Source: Vibrio celticus (GTDB lineage: Bacteria; Pseudomonadota; Gammaproteobacteria; Enterobacterales; Vibrionaceae). Taken from it: 64,000 nucleotides of DNA. A model generated the notes under the pieces. It was not told the origin of the DNA. It ran no database searches and saw only the letters and a list, made by a program, of their open reading frames with translations. The stretch lies in contig NZ_AP025463.1 of the NCBI RefSeq assembly GCF_024347335.1, positions 3,224,001 through 3,288,000 of the forward strand. Reading direction: 5' to 3'. The translations under genes and the position numbers were made by a program. Of the stretch, positions 25,710 through 34,768 are shown piece after piece; the stretch's first letter is position 1, and each line of letters opens with the position of its first letter.

Positions 25710-26267
25710 TCAAAATGGGATGTCATCATCAAAATCCATTGGTGGCTCATTATATTGAGGTTGAGCCTGCTGAGGAGCTTGTTGAGGTGCTTTTGGCTGC
25801 TGTTGAGCGGGAGCACTGTATTGTTGCTGCTGTTGTTGTGGCTGCTGTGGCTGACCCCAACCACCTTGCTGTTGGTTGTTACCCATGCCACCTTGAGCAG
25901 GAGCACCACCTTGAGCACGGCCGCCAAGCATTTGCATTACACCATTGAAGCCTTGCACAACCACTTCAGTTGTGTAGCGATCTTGACCGCTTTGATCTTG
26001 CCATTTACGTGTTTGAAGTTGACCTTCAATGTAAACTTGAGAACCTTTACGTAGGTACTCACCAGCAACTTCCGCAAGCTTGCCAAACAGAGCAACACGG
26101 TGCCATTCTGTTTTTTCACGCTGCTCGCCAGTTGCTTTATCACGCCATGACTCTGACGTTGCAATGGTAATGTTCGCTACTGCGCCGCCATTTGGCATGT
26201 AACGAATTTCAGGGTCATTACCTAGGTTACCCACTAATATAACTTTGTTAACTCCACGGCTAGCCAT
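25710..26267 (-). CDS. ssb: Single-stranded DNA-binding protein SSB
   Basis: A 185-residue SSB. The N-terminal OB fold begins MASRGVNKVILVGNLGNDPEIRYMPNG and includes the conserved ESWRDKATGEQREKTEWH. A flexible linker rich in Gly, Gln and Pro follows (about residues 115-175), and the acidic tip MDFDDDIPF is the site through which SSB recruits other replication and repair proteins. It coats single-stranded DNA in replication, recombination and repair. The island lies directly at its 3' end and leaves the coding sequence intact. Confidence 0.98.
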   Translation of the reverse strand: MASRGVNKVILVGNLGNDPEIRYMPNGGAVANITIATSESWRDKATGEQREKTEWHRVALFGKLAEVAGEYLRKGSQVYIEGQLQTRKWQDQSGQDRYTTEVVVQGFNGVMQMLGGRAQGGAPAQGGMGNNQQQGGWGQPQQPQQQQQQYSAPAQQQPKAPQQAPQQAQPQYNEPPMDFDDDIPF

Positions 26268-26545
26268 GATTTGCTCCGTCTAAATTCATAGTCTCAGAAA
26301 ATTTTAGCGCACAAGAATAGCATGCTTTTCTGCAGTGATAAATCGCATTCCTATTCTCTCCTCACTACAAAGAATAAAAACGTAACAAATCATGATATTC
26401 AGAGCGATGTTGCTTTTTTCTCCACTTACAAACCACTCATTTACTTTGATAATTGATATTCAACGCAAGTCACTATCAAGGCGCTAGAGAAGCTAAAGCC
26501 AGCATGACAACGTGGAATCTAATCCCCCTTAAACAGGACGTTTCA

Positions 26546-27193
26546 ATGAGAAAATCAAGATACGCTCGCACTTTACACTTTCTGTGCATCGACCCAAACG
26601 ATACCTATCTACATGTAAAAGAGATAGAAAAGCATTTATCTATTATTCTCTACAAAATGACACCCGACGAATTAATGCTAGTTGATAGAAAGCAGAGTAA
26701 CCGGATCTTGCTCGTCGATTACAGAGAGGTACCACAACTACGGATTATTTGTCCTAACCTGACTGTTATGTGGAAAAATCACGAAATCATTTTATTCAAT
26801 GTCCCCCAGCAACTTCCAACCTCAGAGCTTCTTACCTATGGGGTACTAAAAGGACTCTTTTACAACACTGAACAAAAGGACAAGATTGCTCGTGGTCTTC
26901 AAGAAGTCATCGATGGTGAGAACTGGTTACCGAGGAAGGTAACCAATCAACTGCTGTTTTATTATCGTAATATGGTCAATACCAACACAACACCAACCAA
27001 CGTTGATTTAACCATTCGCGAGATTCAGGTAATTCGCTGTCTTCAGTCAGGGTCATCAAACACACAAATCGCTGATGACTTGTTTATTAGTGAGTTCACG
27101 GTTAAATCTCACCTTTATCAGATATTCCGTAAGTTGGCGGTCAAAAATAGGGTTCAAGCCATTGCTTGGGCCAACCAGAACCTGCTTGCATAA
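26546..27193 (+). CDS. qstR: LuxR-type regulator, probable QstR
   Basis: A 215-residue regulator with a C-terminal LuxR/GerE helix-turn-helix (LTIREIQVIRCLQSGSSNTQ through FTVKSHLYQIFRKL) and an N-terminal receiver-like domain without an obvious phosphorylation site. The place between ssb and galU is that of qstR (VC0396) in V. cholerae, which links quorum sensing and TfoX to natural competence and type VI secretion; the assignment is by synteny. I chose ATG 26546 because AGGACG lies 7 bases upstream, giving the usual length; the frame is open to 26453. It is transcribed opposite to ssb. Confidence 0.82.
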   Translation: MRKSRYARTLHFLCIDPNDTYLHVKEIEKHLSIILYKMTPDELMLVDRKQSNRILLVDYREVPQLRIICPNLTVMWKNHEIILFNVPQQLPTSELLTYGVLKGLFYNTEQKDKIARGLQEVIDGENWLPRKVTNQLLFYYRNMVNTNTTPTNVDLTIREIQVIRCLQSGSSNTQIADDLFISEFTVKSHLYQIFRKLAVKNRVQAIAWANQNLLA

Positions 27194-27349
27194 TCGATCG
27201 GCCTCTGAATCTGACGATAATTTTGAGGGAAGCTCTAGTAAACCATAGGTATTGTTGCTGAATTTTCGACATAACTTGTGCTAGAGTTGCCCTCAGAAAT
27301 ATCAACAACTCAGTTGAATCAATAATTATTATAGATAAAGGGTCTTATC

Positions 27350-28222
27350 ATGATCAAAAAGTGCCTTTTCCCGGCAGCTGGCTACGGTACACGTTTTTTA
27401 CCTGCAACCAAGTCAATGCCTAAAGAAATGATGCCTGTCGTAAACAAACCTCTGATTGAATACGGTGTAGAGGAAGCTATCGAAGCTGGTATGGATGGAA
27501 TGTGCATCGTTACTGGACGTGGTAAGCACTCGATCATGGATCACTTTGATAAAAACTACGAGCTTGAGCACCAGATTAGCGGCACCAATAAAGAAGACCT
27601 ATTGGTTAATATCCGTGAAACGATTGAAGCGGCAAACTTCACCTACATTCGTCAACGTGAGATGAAAGGCCTTGGTCATGCTATCTTGACTGGTCGTGAA
27701 CTGGTAGGTGATGAACCGTTCGCAGTAGTACTTGCTGATGACCTTTGTGTGAACGAGCAACAAGGCGTGTTAGCTCAGATGGTTACGCTATACAAACAGT
27801 TCCGCTGTTCTATTGTTGCTGTGCAAGAAGTTCCAGAAGAAGAGACTCACAAGTACGGTGTTATCTCTGGCGAAATGATCAAAGATGACCTTTTCCGTGT
27901 GGATGACATGGTAGAAAAGCCAGAGCAAGGCACTGCGCCAAGCAACCTAGCGATCATCGGTCGTTATATTCTGACTCCAGATATCTTTGAATTAATCGAG
28001 CAGACAGAACCAGGTAAAGGCGGCGAAATCCAGATCACTGATGCATTGCTAAAACAGGCAAAAGCAGGCTGTGTATTGGCTTACAAATTTAAAGGCCAGC
28101 GTTTTGACTGTGGTAGTGTTGAAGGCTATATCGAAGCAACAAACTACTGCTTCGAGAACCTATACAAGAAAGACCAGCAGCAAATCGAGCTAGGTAAACA
28201 CTCGACAAAGAAAGAAGCATAA
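27350..28222 (+). CDS. galU: UTP-glucose-1-phosphate uridylyltransferase GalU
   Basis: A 290-residue nucleotidyltransferase that makes UDP-glucose for capsule, LPS and trehalose or glycogen pathways. The N-terminus shows the nucleotide-binding signature AAGYGTRFLPATKSMPKEM, followed by KPLIEYGVEEA, then the metal-binding VVLADDLCV and the conserved EKPEQGTAPSNLAIIGRYI. The length equals that of other GalU proteins. A GGGTC sequence before ATG 27350 is a weak ribosome binding site. A terminator follows at 28258. Confidence 0.97.
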   Translation: MIKKCLFPAAGYGTRFLPATKSMPKEMMPVVNKPLIEYGVEEAIEAGMDGMCIVTGRGKHSIMDHFDKNYELEHQISGTNKEDLLVNIRETIEAANFTYIRQREMKGLGHAILTGRELVGDEPFAVVLADDLCVNEQQGVLAQMVTLYKQFRCSIVAVQEVPEEETHKYGVISGEMIKDDLFRVDDMVEKPEQGTAPSNLAIIGRYILTPDIFELIEQTEPGKGGEIQITDALLKQAKAGCVLAYKFKGQRFDCGSVEGYIEATNYCFENLYKKDQQQIELGKHSTKKEA

Positions 28223-28257
28223 CGACTGGTTTATCACTAACGTTACTGATTTTAGGA

Positions 28258-28284
28258 AGGGCGACTCTTTGAGTTGCCCTTTTT
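28258..28284 (+). terminator. Terminator after galU
   Basis: AGGGCGACTC, a TTT loop and GAGTTGCCCT followed by TTTTTG form a plus-strand hairpin 35 bases after galU. Confidence 0.8.
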
Positions 28285-28289
28285 GTTTA

Positions 28290-28305
28290 CTGTTTTTTTA
28301 TCCAG
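28290..28305 (+). promoter_or_regulatory. LexA (SOS) box upstream of uvrA
   Basis: The 16-mer CTGTTTTTTTATCCAG has CTG-N10-CAG as required for LexA in gammaproteobacteria. It lies 66 bases before the uvrA start, overlapping the expected promoter, so uvrA should be SOS-induced, as known in E. coli. Confidence 0.75.
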
Positions 28306-28371
28306 TAAAACTTTGCACAAATCTCACTCTATGTAATACTTTAGCCACTTAAAATTACATGGTCTATTGAG

Positions 28372-31203
28372 ATGGATAAAATAGAAATTAGAGGCGCTCG
28401 TACGCATAACCTCAAAGACGTCAACCTAACCATTCCACGTGACAAACTGACTGTCATCACCGGATTATCCGGTTCAGGTAAGTCATCACTTGCGTTTGAC
28501 ACACTCTACGCAGAAGGTCAACGTCGTTATGTTGAGTCTCTGTCTGCTTACGCTCGTCAATTTCTATCTCTTATGGAAAAGCCTGATGTCGACCATATTG
28601 AAGGCCTGTCTCCAGCAATCTCAATAGAACAAAAGTCGACTTCACATAACCCTCGCTCAACTGTCGGCACGATTACTGAAGTCTATGATTACCTTAGGTT
28701 ACTGTATGCGCGAGTTGGCGAACCTCGTTGTCCAGATCACAACATCCCTCTAGCTGCACAAACTATCAGCCAAATGGTGGATAAGGTACTTGAACTACCA
28801 GCTGGCTCAAAAATGATGTTACTGGCGCCTATCGTCAAAGAACGCAAAGGTGAGCATGTTAAAACACTGGAAAACTTAGCGGCACAAGGCTTTATCCGTG
28901 CGCGCATTGATGGTGAGACCTGTGATCTATCCGATCCACCAGCCTTAGAACTTCATAAAAAGCACACCATTGAGGTCGTCGTTGATCGATTTAAAGTACG
29001 TCCCGATCTACAGCAACGTTTGGCTGAATCGTTCGAGACCACATTAGAGCTATCTGGCGGCATCGCTGTCGTCGGTTGGATGGACGAAACGGATCAAGAA
29101 GAGATCGTATTCTCTGCTAACTTCGCTTGTCCTAAATGTGGTTACAGCATGCAAGAGCTTGAGCCTCGCCTGTTCTCATTTAATAACCCGGCAGGAGCCT
29201 GTGGTACGTGTGATGGTCTTGGTGTTCAACAGTATTTTGATCCAAGCCGAGTGATTTTAGATGAGAACCTAAGCATTGCTGAAGGTGCGATCAAAGGTTG
29301 GGATCAAAAGAACTACTACTATTTCCAAATGCTAACGTCGCTGTCAGAACATTATGGTTTTGATCTGTATGCGCCATTTAATTCTCTACCGAAAAAGACT
29401 CAAGAGATCATTCTAAAAGGATCAGGTCGTACTGAAGTGGAATTCAAGTACATCAATGACCGAGGTGATATTCGAGTTAAGCGTCATCCATTCGAGGGAA
29501 TATTAAATACCTTAGAGCGCCGGTACCGTGATACTGAATCTAGCACGGTGCGTGAAGATCTTGCCAAATATATCTCAACCAAATCGTGTTCTAGCTGTGA
29601 TGGCACTCGCCTGAGATTAGAAGCTCGCAATGTTTTCATTGGTGATACCACACTGCCAGAAATCGTTGAACTTAGCATTGCTGACGCACTACAATTTTTC
29701 CAAGAATTGAAGCTAGACGGTCAGCGTGGGCAGATCGCAGATAAAGTGATGAAAGAGATCAATGACCGTCTGCATTTCTTAGTCAACGTTGGTTTGAACT
29801 ACCTCAACCTATCACGCAGTGCTGAAACGCTGTCTGGTGGTGAGGCGCAACGTATTCGCTTGGCGAGTCAAATCGGTGCCGGTTTAGTGGGCGTTATGTA
29901 TGTACTGGATGAGCCATCAATTGGACTCCACCAGCGCGATAATGAACGTCTACTGCAGACCTTGATACACCTCAGAGACTTAGGTAATACGGTACTTGTT
30001 GTAGAACATGACGAAGATGCAATTCGTTGTGCTGACCATGTTATCGATATCGGCCCAGGTGCAGGTGTTCATGGTGGTCACGTGGTGGCAGAAGGTACCA
30101 TGCAAGACATCATCGACAACCCGAACTCATTGACAGGTCAGTACCTGAGCGGTGCTAAAGAAATTGCAGTACCTGAAAAGAGAACACCTATCGACAAGAA
30201 AAAGGTCGTCGAGATCGTTGGCGCAACGGGGAACAACCTAAAGAATGTGACCGCGACAATTCCTGTTGGCTTGTTCAGTTGTATTACGGGCGTATCAGGT
30301 TCGGGTAAATCAACGCTTATCAACGATACCTTCTTTAAAGTCGCCCACACTCAATTAAACGGCGCAACAACTGCAGTTCCGGCGCAGCACAAAAAGATAA
30401 AAGGCTTAGAGCATTTCGACAAAGTGATCGATATTGATCAAAGCCCTATCGGTCGCACCCCTAGATCAAACCCTGCAACCTACACCGGTATTTTCACCCC
30501 TATCCGAGAGTTATTCGCAGGCACTCAAGAATCACGATCTCGTGGTTATAAACCAGGTCGATTCAGCTTTAACGTTCGTGGTGGTCGTTGTGAGGCTTGT
30601 CAAGGAGACGGCGTAATCAAGGTAGAGATGCACTTTTTACCCGATGTGTATGTGCCTTGTGATGTGTGTAAAGGTAAGCGTTATAACCGTGAAACTCTAG
30701 AAGTTCGATACAAAGGAAAAACCATAGACGAAGTTCTAGAGATGACCGTAGAAGATGCTCGAGAATATTTCAACCCTGTTCCTGTTATCGCTCGTAAGCT
30801 GCAAACATTGATGGATGTTGGCCTTTCCTACATTCGCCTCGGACAAGCAGCGACAACCTTATCTGGTGGTGAAGCTCAGCGTGTTAAATTAGCGCGTGAA
30901 CTGTCTAAACGAGACACGGGAAAAACTTTATACATTCTCGATGAACCAACAACAGGACTTCATTTCCACGATATCCAGCAGCTACTGACGGTATTACATA
31001 GACTGCGTGATCACGGTAATACAGTGGTCGTAATTGAGCACAACCTAGATGTCGTTAAAACAGCAGACTGGATCCTAGATCTTGGCCCTGAAGGTGGTCA
31101 AGGTGGTGGCGAGATTGTTGCAGAAGGTACACCTGAAGATGTGGCGTTAGTCGAAGGTTCACACACTGCTCGCTTCCTTAAGCCTATGTTAAATTTGAAG
31201 TAG
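28372..31203 (+). CDS. uvrA: Excinuclease ABC subunit A
   Basis: A 943-residue UvrA, the damage-sensing ATPase of nucleotide excision repair. It has two ABC modules: Walker A GLSGSGKSSLAFDTLYAEGQ near the start and GVSGSGKSTLINDTFF in the second half, each with an ABC signature (LSGGEAQRIRLASQ and LSGGEAQRVKLARE). Two zinc modules are visible, CPKCGY..CGTC and CEACQGDG..CDVC. Full length and intact. An SOS box precedes it and a terminator follows. Confidence 0.98.
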   Translation: MDKIEIRGARTHNLKDVNLTIPRDKLTVITGLSGSGKSSLAFDTLYAEGQRRYVESLSAYARQFLSLMEKPDVDHIEGLSPAISIEQKSTSHNPRSTVGTITEVYDYLRLLYARVGEPRCPDHNIPLAAQTISQMVDKVLELPAGSKMMLLAPIVKERKGEHVKTLENLAAQGFIRARIDGETCDLSDPPALELHKKHTIEVVVDRFKVRPDLQQRLAESFETTLELSGGIAVVGWMDETDQEEIVFSANFACPKCGYSMQELEPRLFSFNNPAGACGTCDGLGVQQYFDPSRVILDENLSIAEGAIKGWDQKNYYYFQMLTSLSEHYGFDLYAPFNSLPKKTQEIILKGSGRTEVEFKYINDRGDIRVKRHPFEGILNTLERRYRDTESSTVREDLAKYISTKSCSSCDGTRLRLEARNVFIGDTTLPEIVELSIADALQFFQELKLDGQRGQIADKVMKEINDRLHFLVNVGLNYLNLSRSAETLSGGEAQRIRLASQIGAGLVGVMYVLDEPSIGLHQRDNERLLQTLIHLRDLGNTVLVVEHDEDAIRCADHVIDIGPGAGVHGGHVVAEGTMQDIIDNPNSLTGQYLSGAKEIAVPEKRTPIDKKKVVEIVGATGNNLKNVTATIPVGLFSCITGVSGSGKSTLINDTFFKVAHTQLNGATTAVPAQHKKIKGLEHFDKVIDIDQSPIGRTPRSNPATYTGIFTPIRELFAGTQESRSRGYKPGRFSFNVRGGRCEACQGDGVIKVEMHFLPDVYVPCDVCKGKRYNRETLEVRYKGKTIDEVLEMTVEDAREYFNPVPVIARKLQTLMDVGLSYIRLGQAATTLSGGEAQRVKLARELSKRDTGKTLYILDEPTTGLHFHDIQQLLTVLHRLRDHGNTVVVIEHNLDVVKTADWILDLGPEGGQGGGEIVAEGTPEDVALVEGSHTARFLKPMLNLK

Positions 31204-31248
31204 GTGTAAAATAGCGCCCTGCGAGCAGACAGAAAAATGTTAAAGTAA

Positions 31249-31283
31249 CAGAGCTTGTTTCAGAAGGAACAAGCTCTGTTTTT
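31249..31283 (+). terminator. Terminator after uvrA
   Basis: CAGAGCTTGTT, a loop and AACAAGCTCTG followed by TTTTT form a strong plus-strand hairpin. It ends only 17 bases before the pglL start, so pglL would rely on read-through or a promoter overlapping the hairpin. Confidence 0.85.
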
Positions 31284-31299
31284 ATAAGGTTAGGGATTT

Positions 31300-33063
31300 A
31301 TGGCAACAATACACACTAGCGGTACCCAGCTAGAAAATCAGGTCACTCAGCTACCACTCAATAAAGCATTTCTGGCTTCTTTAGCTGTTGTATTCTTGTT
31401 AGCCATGCATTTTTTCATGCCTAATCCTGGAGGCTCGGGCCTTGCTTTATCGTTTAACCCAACCACTTGGTTAGCTCTTAGCTTTACGTTAGCAATTGGC
31501 TTCTACCAACTCGCGACTAACCGAGTACTCAAATATTCCAAGTTAACCCTTGGCTTGCTGATCAGTTGCGTGATACTTACGCTACCCACGCTTTACAGTA
31601 ACGCCTTTCCTCAAGCCGCATCTGGTCGACTACTGGGATTGTGGGCGGGCTTCGCTTTATTCGTCGTACTACAGCAATTTAAGTTCAGCAATAAACACAA
31701 GCAACGCATTTTGTGGTTCATTGTGCTTGCTGTTGTTATACAAGCACTATTTGGCTATGTGCAATATTTCTTATTAGAGCCTGGCAACCTATTTGGCTAC
31801 AACACTGCTGCAAATCGACCATATGGGATATTCCAACAACCGAATGTTATGGCAAGCTTTCTTGCTACTGGTTTTGTGTTGTCCGCTTACCTTTTAGCAA
31901 GACAGCCAGCTAAATATAATCACAAGATTAGCGAGTCATTCTTACTATACCTAACCCCAACCTTAACCGTACCTTTGCTGATCATTATTGCATCACGTAC
32001 CGGATGGTTGGCCGCTGTCATTGGTTTTATCTGCATTCTGCCCTATCTATACAAGTTCTCGACCAAGAAACGCTTCTACGGATGGTGCGCATCAGTGCTC
32101 GTCGGTGTCGTCGTCGCTTTTTCGGTGATCAGCCTAAGTGCGACTGATAGCCTCGCTAGCAAAAAAGCGAACCTAGAAAGCCCGCGCGCTTATACGTTCC
32201 CACAAGCTCTGGATATGATGATCGAAAAGCCATTCACAGGTTATGGTTACGGGAAATTTGAATCAGAGTACACGCTATATACCGCTCGCCAGCATCAACT
32301 TAATTCGAACTATCACCCAGGCCTTCCTTCAATGGATCACCCGCACAATGAGTTCCTGTTTTGGGGAGTAGAAGGAGGAATTGTGCCAATCATCGGAATC
32401 TTGATTGCCGCGATATTGGTGATGTCACGCATAGCAAGTTCTGCAAAGGGAACGCGTCTAGCCCTGCTCGCTTTATTTATCCCGATCCTTTTGCACTCTC
32501 AACTTGAGTATCCTTTTTACCACTCGGCGATTCACTGGATAACATTCATTATATTGATTTACTGGGTCGATCAGCGATCTTCCCGACATTATCAACAGTC
32601 GTTCAGTATCATCAGTAAAACCCTGTTTAGAGTGTCGAGCTTAGTGATACCTATCTTGGTCAGTTTTTATATGTTGAGCGCCCTGCATACCAACTATGTA
32701 CTGACTAAGTTTGAACTATCTAAACCTAAAAATCCGGACATTCTTAAGCAGGTAACGAACCCAGTGGTGTGGAAAGATCGCTACGACTGGGACATATACA
32801 GCACTTACCTTAATATTGGTCTCTACAAAGCCGACCCGAGCCTTATACAGCCTTACATCGATTGGTCACTGGAGATCATAAAGAGCAAACCAAGACCGGC
32901 TTTCTACAGCAATCTGATTCTTGCGTATCAAGGCCTAGGCGATCACAGTAAAGCCGAACAAATTCGTAGCGAAGCGAACTTTTTATTCCCTAACAGAGAC
33001 TTTTCAAAGGTTCAGTATAAGAAAGTGTCACAAGCAGAAGATAACGTTTCGTCTGCTGAATAA
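31300..33063 (+). CDS. pglL: PglL-type O-oligosaccharyltransferase (Wzy/WaaL fold)
   Basis: A 587-residue membrane protein with about 11 hydrophobic segments and a large periplasmic loop around residues 300-350 containing DHPHNEFLFWGVEGG, the conserved His motif of O-antigen ligases and PglL enzymes. The C-terminal domain after about residue 470 looks like a TPR-type helical region (SNLILAYQGLGDHSKAEQIR). The place after uvrA matches VC0393 of V. cholerae, reported as PglL. It would transfer lipid-linked glycans to secreted proteins such as pilins; a WaaL or Wzy function cannot be excluded from sequence alone. Confidence 0.82.
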   Translation: MATIHTSGTQLENQVTQLPLNKAFLASLAVVFLLAMHFFMPNPGGSGLALSFNPTTWLALSFTLAIGFYQLATNRVLKYSKLTLGLLISCVILTLPTLYSNAFPQAASGRLLGLWAGFALFVVLQQFKFSNKHKQRILWFIVLAVVIQALFGYVQYFLLEPGNLFGYNTAANRPYGIFQQPNVMASFLATGFVLSAYLLARQPAKYNHKISESFLLYLTPTLTVPLLIIIASRTGWLAAVIGFICILPYLYKFSTKKRFYGWCASVLVGVVVAFSVISLSATDSLASKKANLESPRAYTFPQALDMMIEKPFTGYGYGKFESEYTLYTARQHQLNSNYHPGLPSMDHPHNEFLFWGVEGGIVPIIGILIAAILVMSRIASSAKGTRLALLALFIPILLHSQLEYPFYHSAIHWITFIILIYWVDQRSSRHYQQSFSIISKTLFRVSSLVIPILVSFYMLSALHTNYVLTKFELSKPKNPDILKQVTNPVVWKDRYDWDIYSTYLNIGLYKADPSLIQPYIDWSLEIIKSKPRPAFYSNLILAYQGLGDHSKAEQIRSEANFLFPNRDFSKVQYKKVSQAEDNVSSAE

Positions 33064-33112
33064 TATTTAGACCTCAAAACTAAAATATCATTTAGGAGCT
33101 TGGGGTAGATAC

Positions 33113-33148
33113 AAAAAAGCGCACGATCTATCGTGCGCTTTTCTTTTT
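33113..33148. terminator. Bidirectional terminator between pglL and the aminotransferase
   Basis: AAAAAAGCGCACGAT and ATCGTGCGCTTTTC flank a short loop, with A and T runs on both sides. It serves the two convergent genes. Confidence 0.85.
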
Positions 33149-33166
33149 AATTTCAGTTTATTACAG

Positions 33167-34306
33167 CTATTTCAAAACATCTTTTAGCGCTTTTAGACAC
33201 AACGCGACATTCTCTTTACGAGCGCCGTAGCCCATTAGGCCGATACGCCATGCCTTACCAGCCAAAGAGCCAAGTCCAGCACCGATTTCAAGGTTATATT
33301 CTTCTAAAAGCTGCGTTCTGATCTTAGCCTCATCAATTCCTTCTGGGAAATAAAGTGCGTTCAGCTGCGGCAAGCGGCTCTCTTCATCAACCACAAACTT
33401 TAATCCTAGAGCTTCTACACCTTCTTTAAGCTCTTGGTGCATCGCATGATGACGAGACCACGCATTATCTAGGCCTTCATTTTTCAACAAAACCAGCGAC
33501 TCATGCAGAGCATAAAGGCTGTTCACAGGTGCGGTATGGTGGTAGCTACGCTTACCTTCTCCACTCCAGTAACCCAATACTAAACTTTGATCCAAGAACC
33601 AGCTTTGTACTGGTGCTTGGCGGGCTTTCATTTTATCAACCGCACGCTGAGAGAAAGTCACTGGAGATAGCCCTGGCACACAAGACAGACATTTTTGGCT
33701 GCCAGAATAAACCGCATCAAGCTGCCACTCATCAACCAGCAATGGCACACCACCTAATGATGTCACCGCATCAACAATCGTTAACGCATCAAACTGACGA
33801 GCGATAGCTGAGATAGCTTGAGCATCAGATAGCGCTCCGGTTGATGTCTCTGCATGAACAAAAGCCACAGCAACAGCATCGGGATTTTCTGCCAATGCTT
33901 GTTCTACCTTTTCAACTGAAACGGGCTTGCCCCATTCGTCATCAACAAGGATGGCTTGGCCACCACAACGCACCACGTTTTCTCGCATACGCTCACCGAA
34001 GACACCGTTACGACAAACAATCACCTTTTCACCAGGCTCAATCAAGTTAACAAAACAGGTCTCCATACCCGCACTGCCCGGTGCAGAAACGGCAATCGTA
34101 AATTCGTTTTCAGTCTGAAAAGCGTATTTAAGAAGCTGTTTAAGCTCGTCCATCATCGCAATAAACAGCGGATCTAAGTGACCTATGGTTGGACGGCTCA
34201 AAGCCTGTAACACTTGAGGTGAGATATCTGAAGGACCAGGTCCCATTAACGTTCGGTGTGGTGGATAAAAGCTATCGATAGCAGTAGTGAGTGTTAAATT
34301 AGACAT
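33167..34306 (-). CDS. Class V aminotransferase (alanine-glyoxylate/serine-pyruvate type)
   Basis: A 379-residue PLP enzyme. The N-terminal MGPGPSDISPQVLQALSRPT and GHLDPLF are typical of the alanine-glyoxylate aminotransferase family. The cofactor lysine lies in YSGSQKCLSCVPGLSP and the aspartate in VDAVTSLGGVPL. The C-terminal segment (GLGSLAGKAWRIGLMG) closes the fold. I chose ATG 34306 since AAGGG lies 6 bases before it; another ATG two codons upstream overlaps that site. The substrate (alanine or serine with glyoxylate or pyruvate) cannot be told from sequence. It is convergent with pglL and divergent from lysC. Confidence 0.88.
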   Translation of the reverse strand: MSNLTLTTAIDSFYPPHRTLMGPGPSDISPQVLQALSRPTIGHLDPLFIAMMDELKQLLKYAFQTENEFTIAVSAPGSAGMETCFVNLIEPGEKVIVCRNGVFGERMRENVVRCGGQAILVDDEWGKPVSVEKVEQALAENPDAVAVAFVHAETSTGALSDAQAISAIARQFDALTIVDAVTSLGGVPLLVDEWQLDAVYSGSQKCLSCVPGLSPVTFSQRAVDKMKARQAPVQSWFLDQSLVLGYWSGEGKRSYHHTAPVNSLYALHESLVLLKNEGLDNAWSRHHAMHQELKEGVEALGLKFVVDEESRLPQLNALYFPEGIDEAKIRTQLLEEYNLEIGAGLGSLAGKAWRIGLMGYGARKENVALCLKALKDVLK

Positions 34307-34443
34307 GTACATCCCTTACGTTAATGTTGTGAACAATCCACCCTAAAGCAAATTGATTACCTCAGCAATTAGCCATAAGTATTGAGGTCAAACCACTGTC
34401 ACATAATTGTTAAAATTATTTTTCAATTATCTCAAGTTACGGA

Positions 34444-34472
34444 TTGACATTGTTACCACAAAAACGTTCAAT
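34444..34472 (+). promoter_or_regulatory. Possible lysC promoter
   Basis: A perfect -35 TTGACA (34444-34449) is followed 17 bases later by TTCAAT, a weak -10. It starts just upstream of the lysine riboswitch. Confidence 0.45.
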
Positions 34473-34484
34473 GAAACGGCTATC

Positions 34485-34660
34485 TAGCAGAAGAGGAGCA
34501 CTGCCCAGGCAGATGTTTTGTGGAACCGCATTTCCAATACAAAACATTTATGGGGAGCAGTGCCGAGATAATAAAAGGATGCAGGACCTTTATTATCGGT
34601 TGAGCGGGCTGAATCCCTTCAACTGTCGCCATTTCTATATGGTGAAGAGCTTCTGAGGTT
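34485..34660 (+). promoter_or_regulatory. Lysine riboswitch upstream of lysC
   Basis: The leader shows the conserved L-box elements in order: AGAAGAGGAGCACTGCC at the 5' side, TGGGGAGCAGTGCCGAG, then GGGCTGAATCCCTTC, CAACTGTCGCC, and the closing GGTGAAGAGCTTCTG. The outer ends (GCAGAAG and CTTCTG) pair as stem P1. It lies before aspartokinase III, a known target: lysine binding lowers expression. Downstream a weak hairpin (GTTGG..CCAAC) and the GTG start with GGGAG at 34769 form the expression platform; whether it acts on transcription or translation is open. Confidence 0.88.
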
Positions 34661-34768
34661 ACTATTCTAATAATTCCTCTCTTTTTGCTCTAAAACTCTC
34701 TTCGAAAAACATCGGACGTTGGATTACCCAACCGTAATTTTATTTTAGGAAGTCGTGGGAGATATATC

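Noticed and set aside
25685..26170. Several frames overlapping ssb on both strands
   Set aside because: They arise from the Gln/Gly/Pro-rich repetitive linker codons of ssb.
34444..34656. A 70-codon plus-strand frame before lysC
   Set aside because: It coincides with the promoter and the lysine riboswitch; conserved RNA elements explain the sequence.
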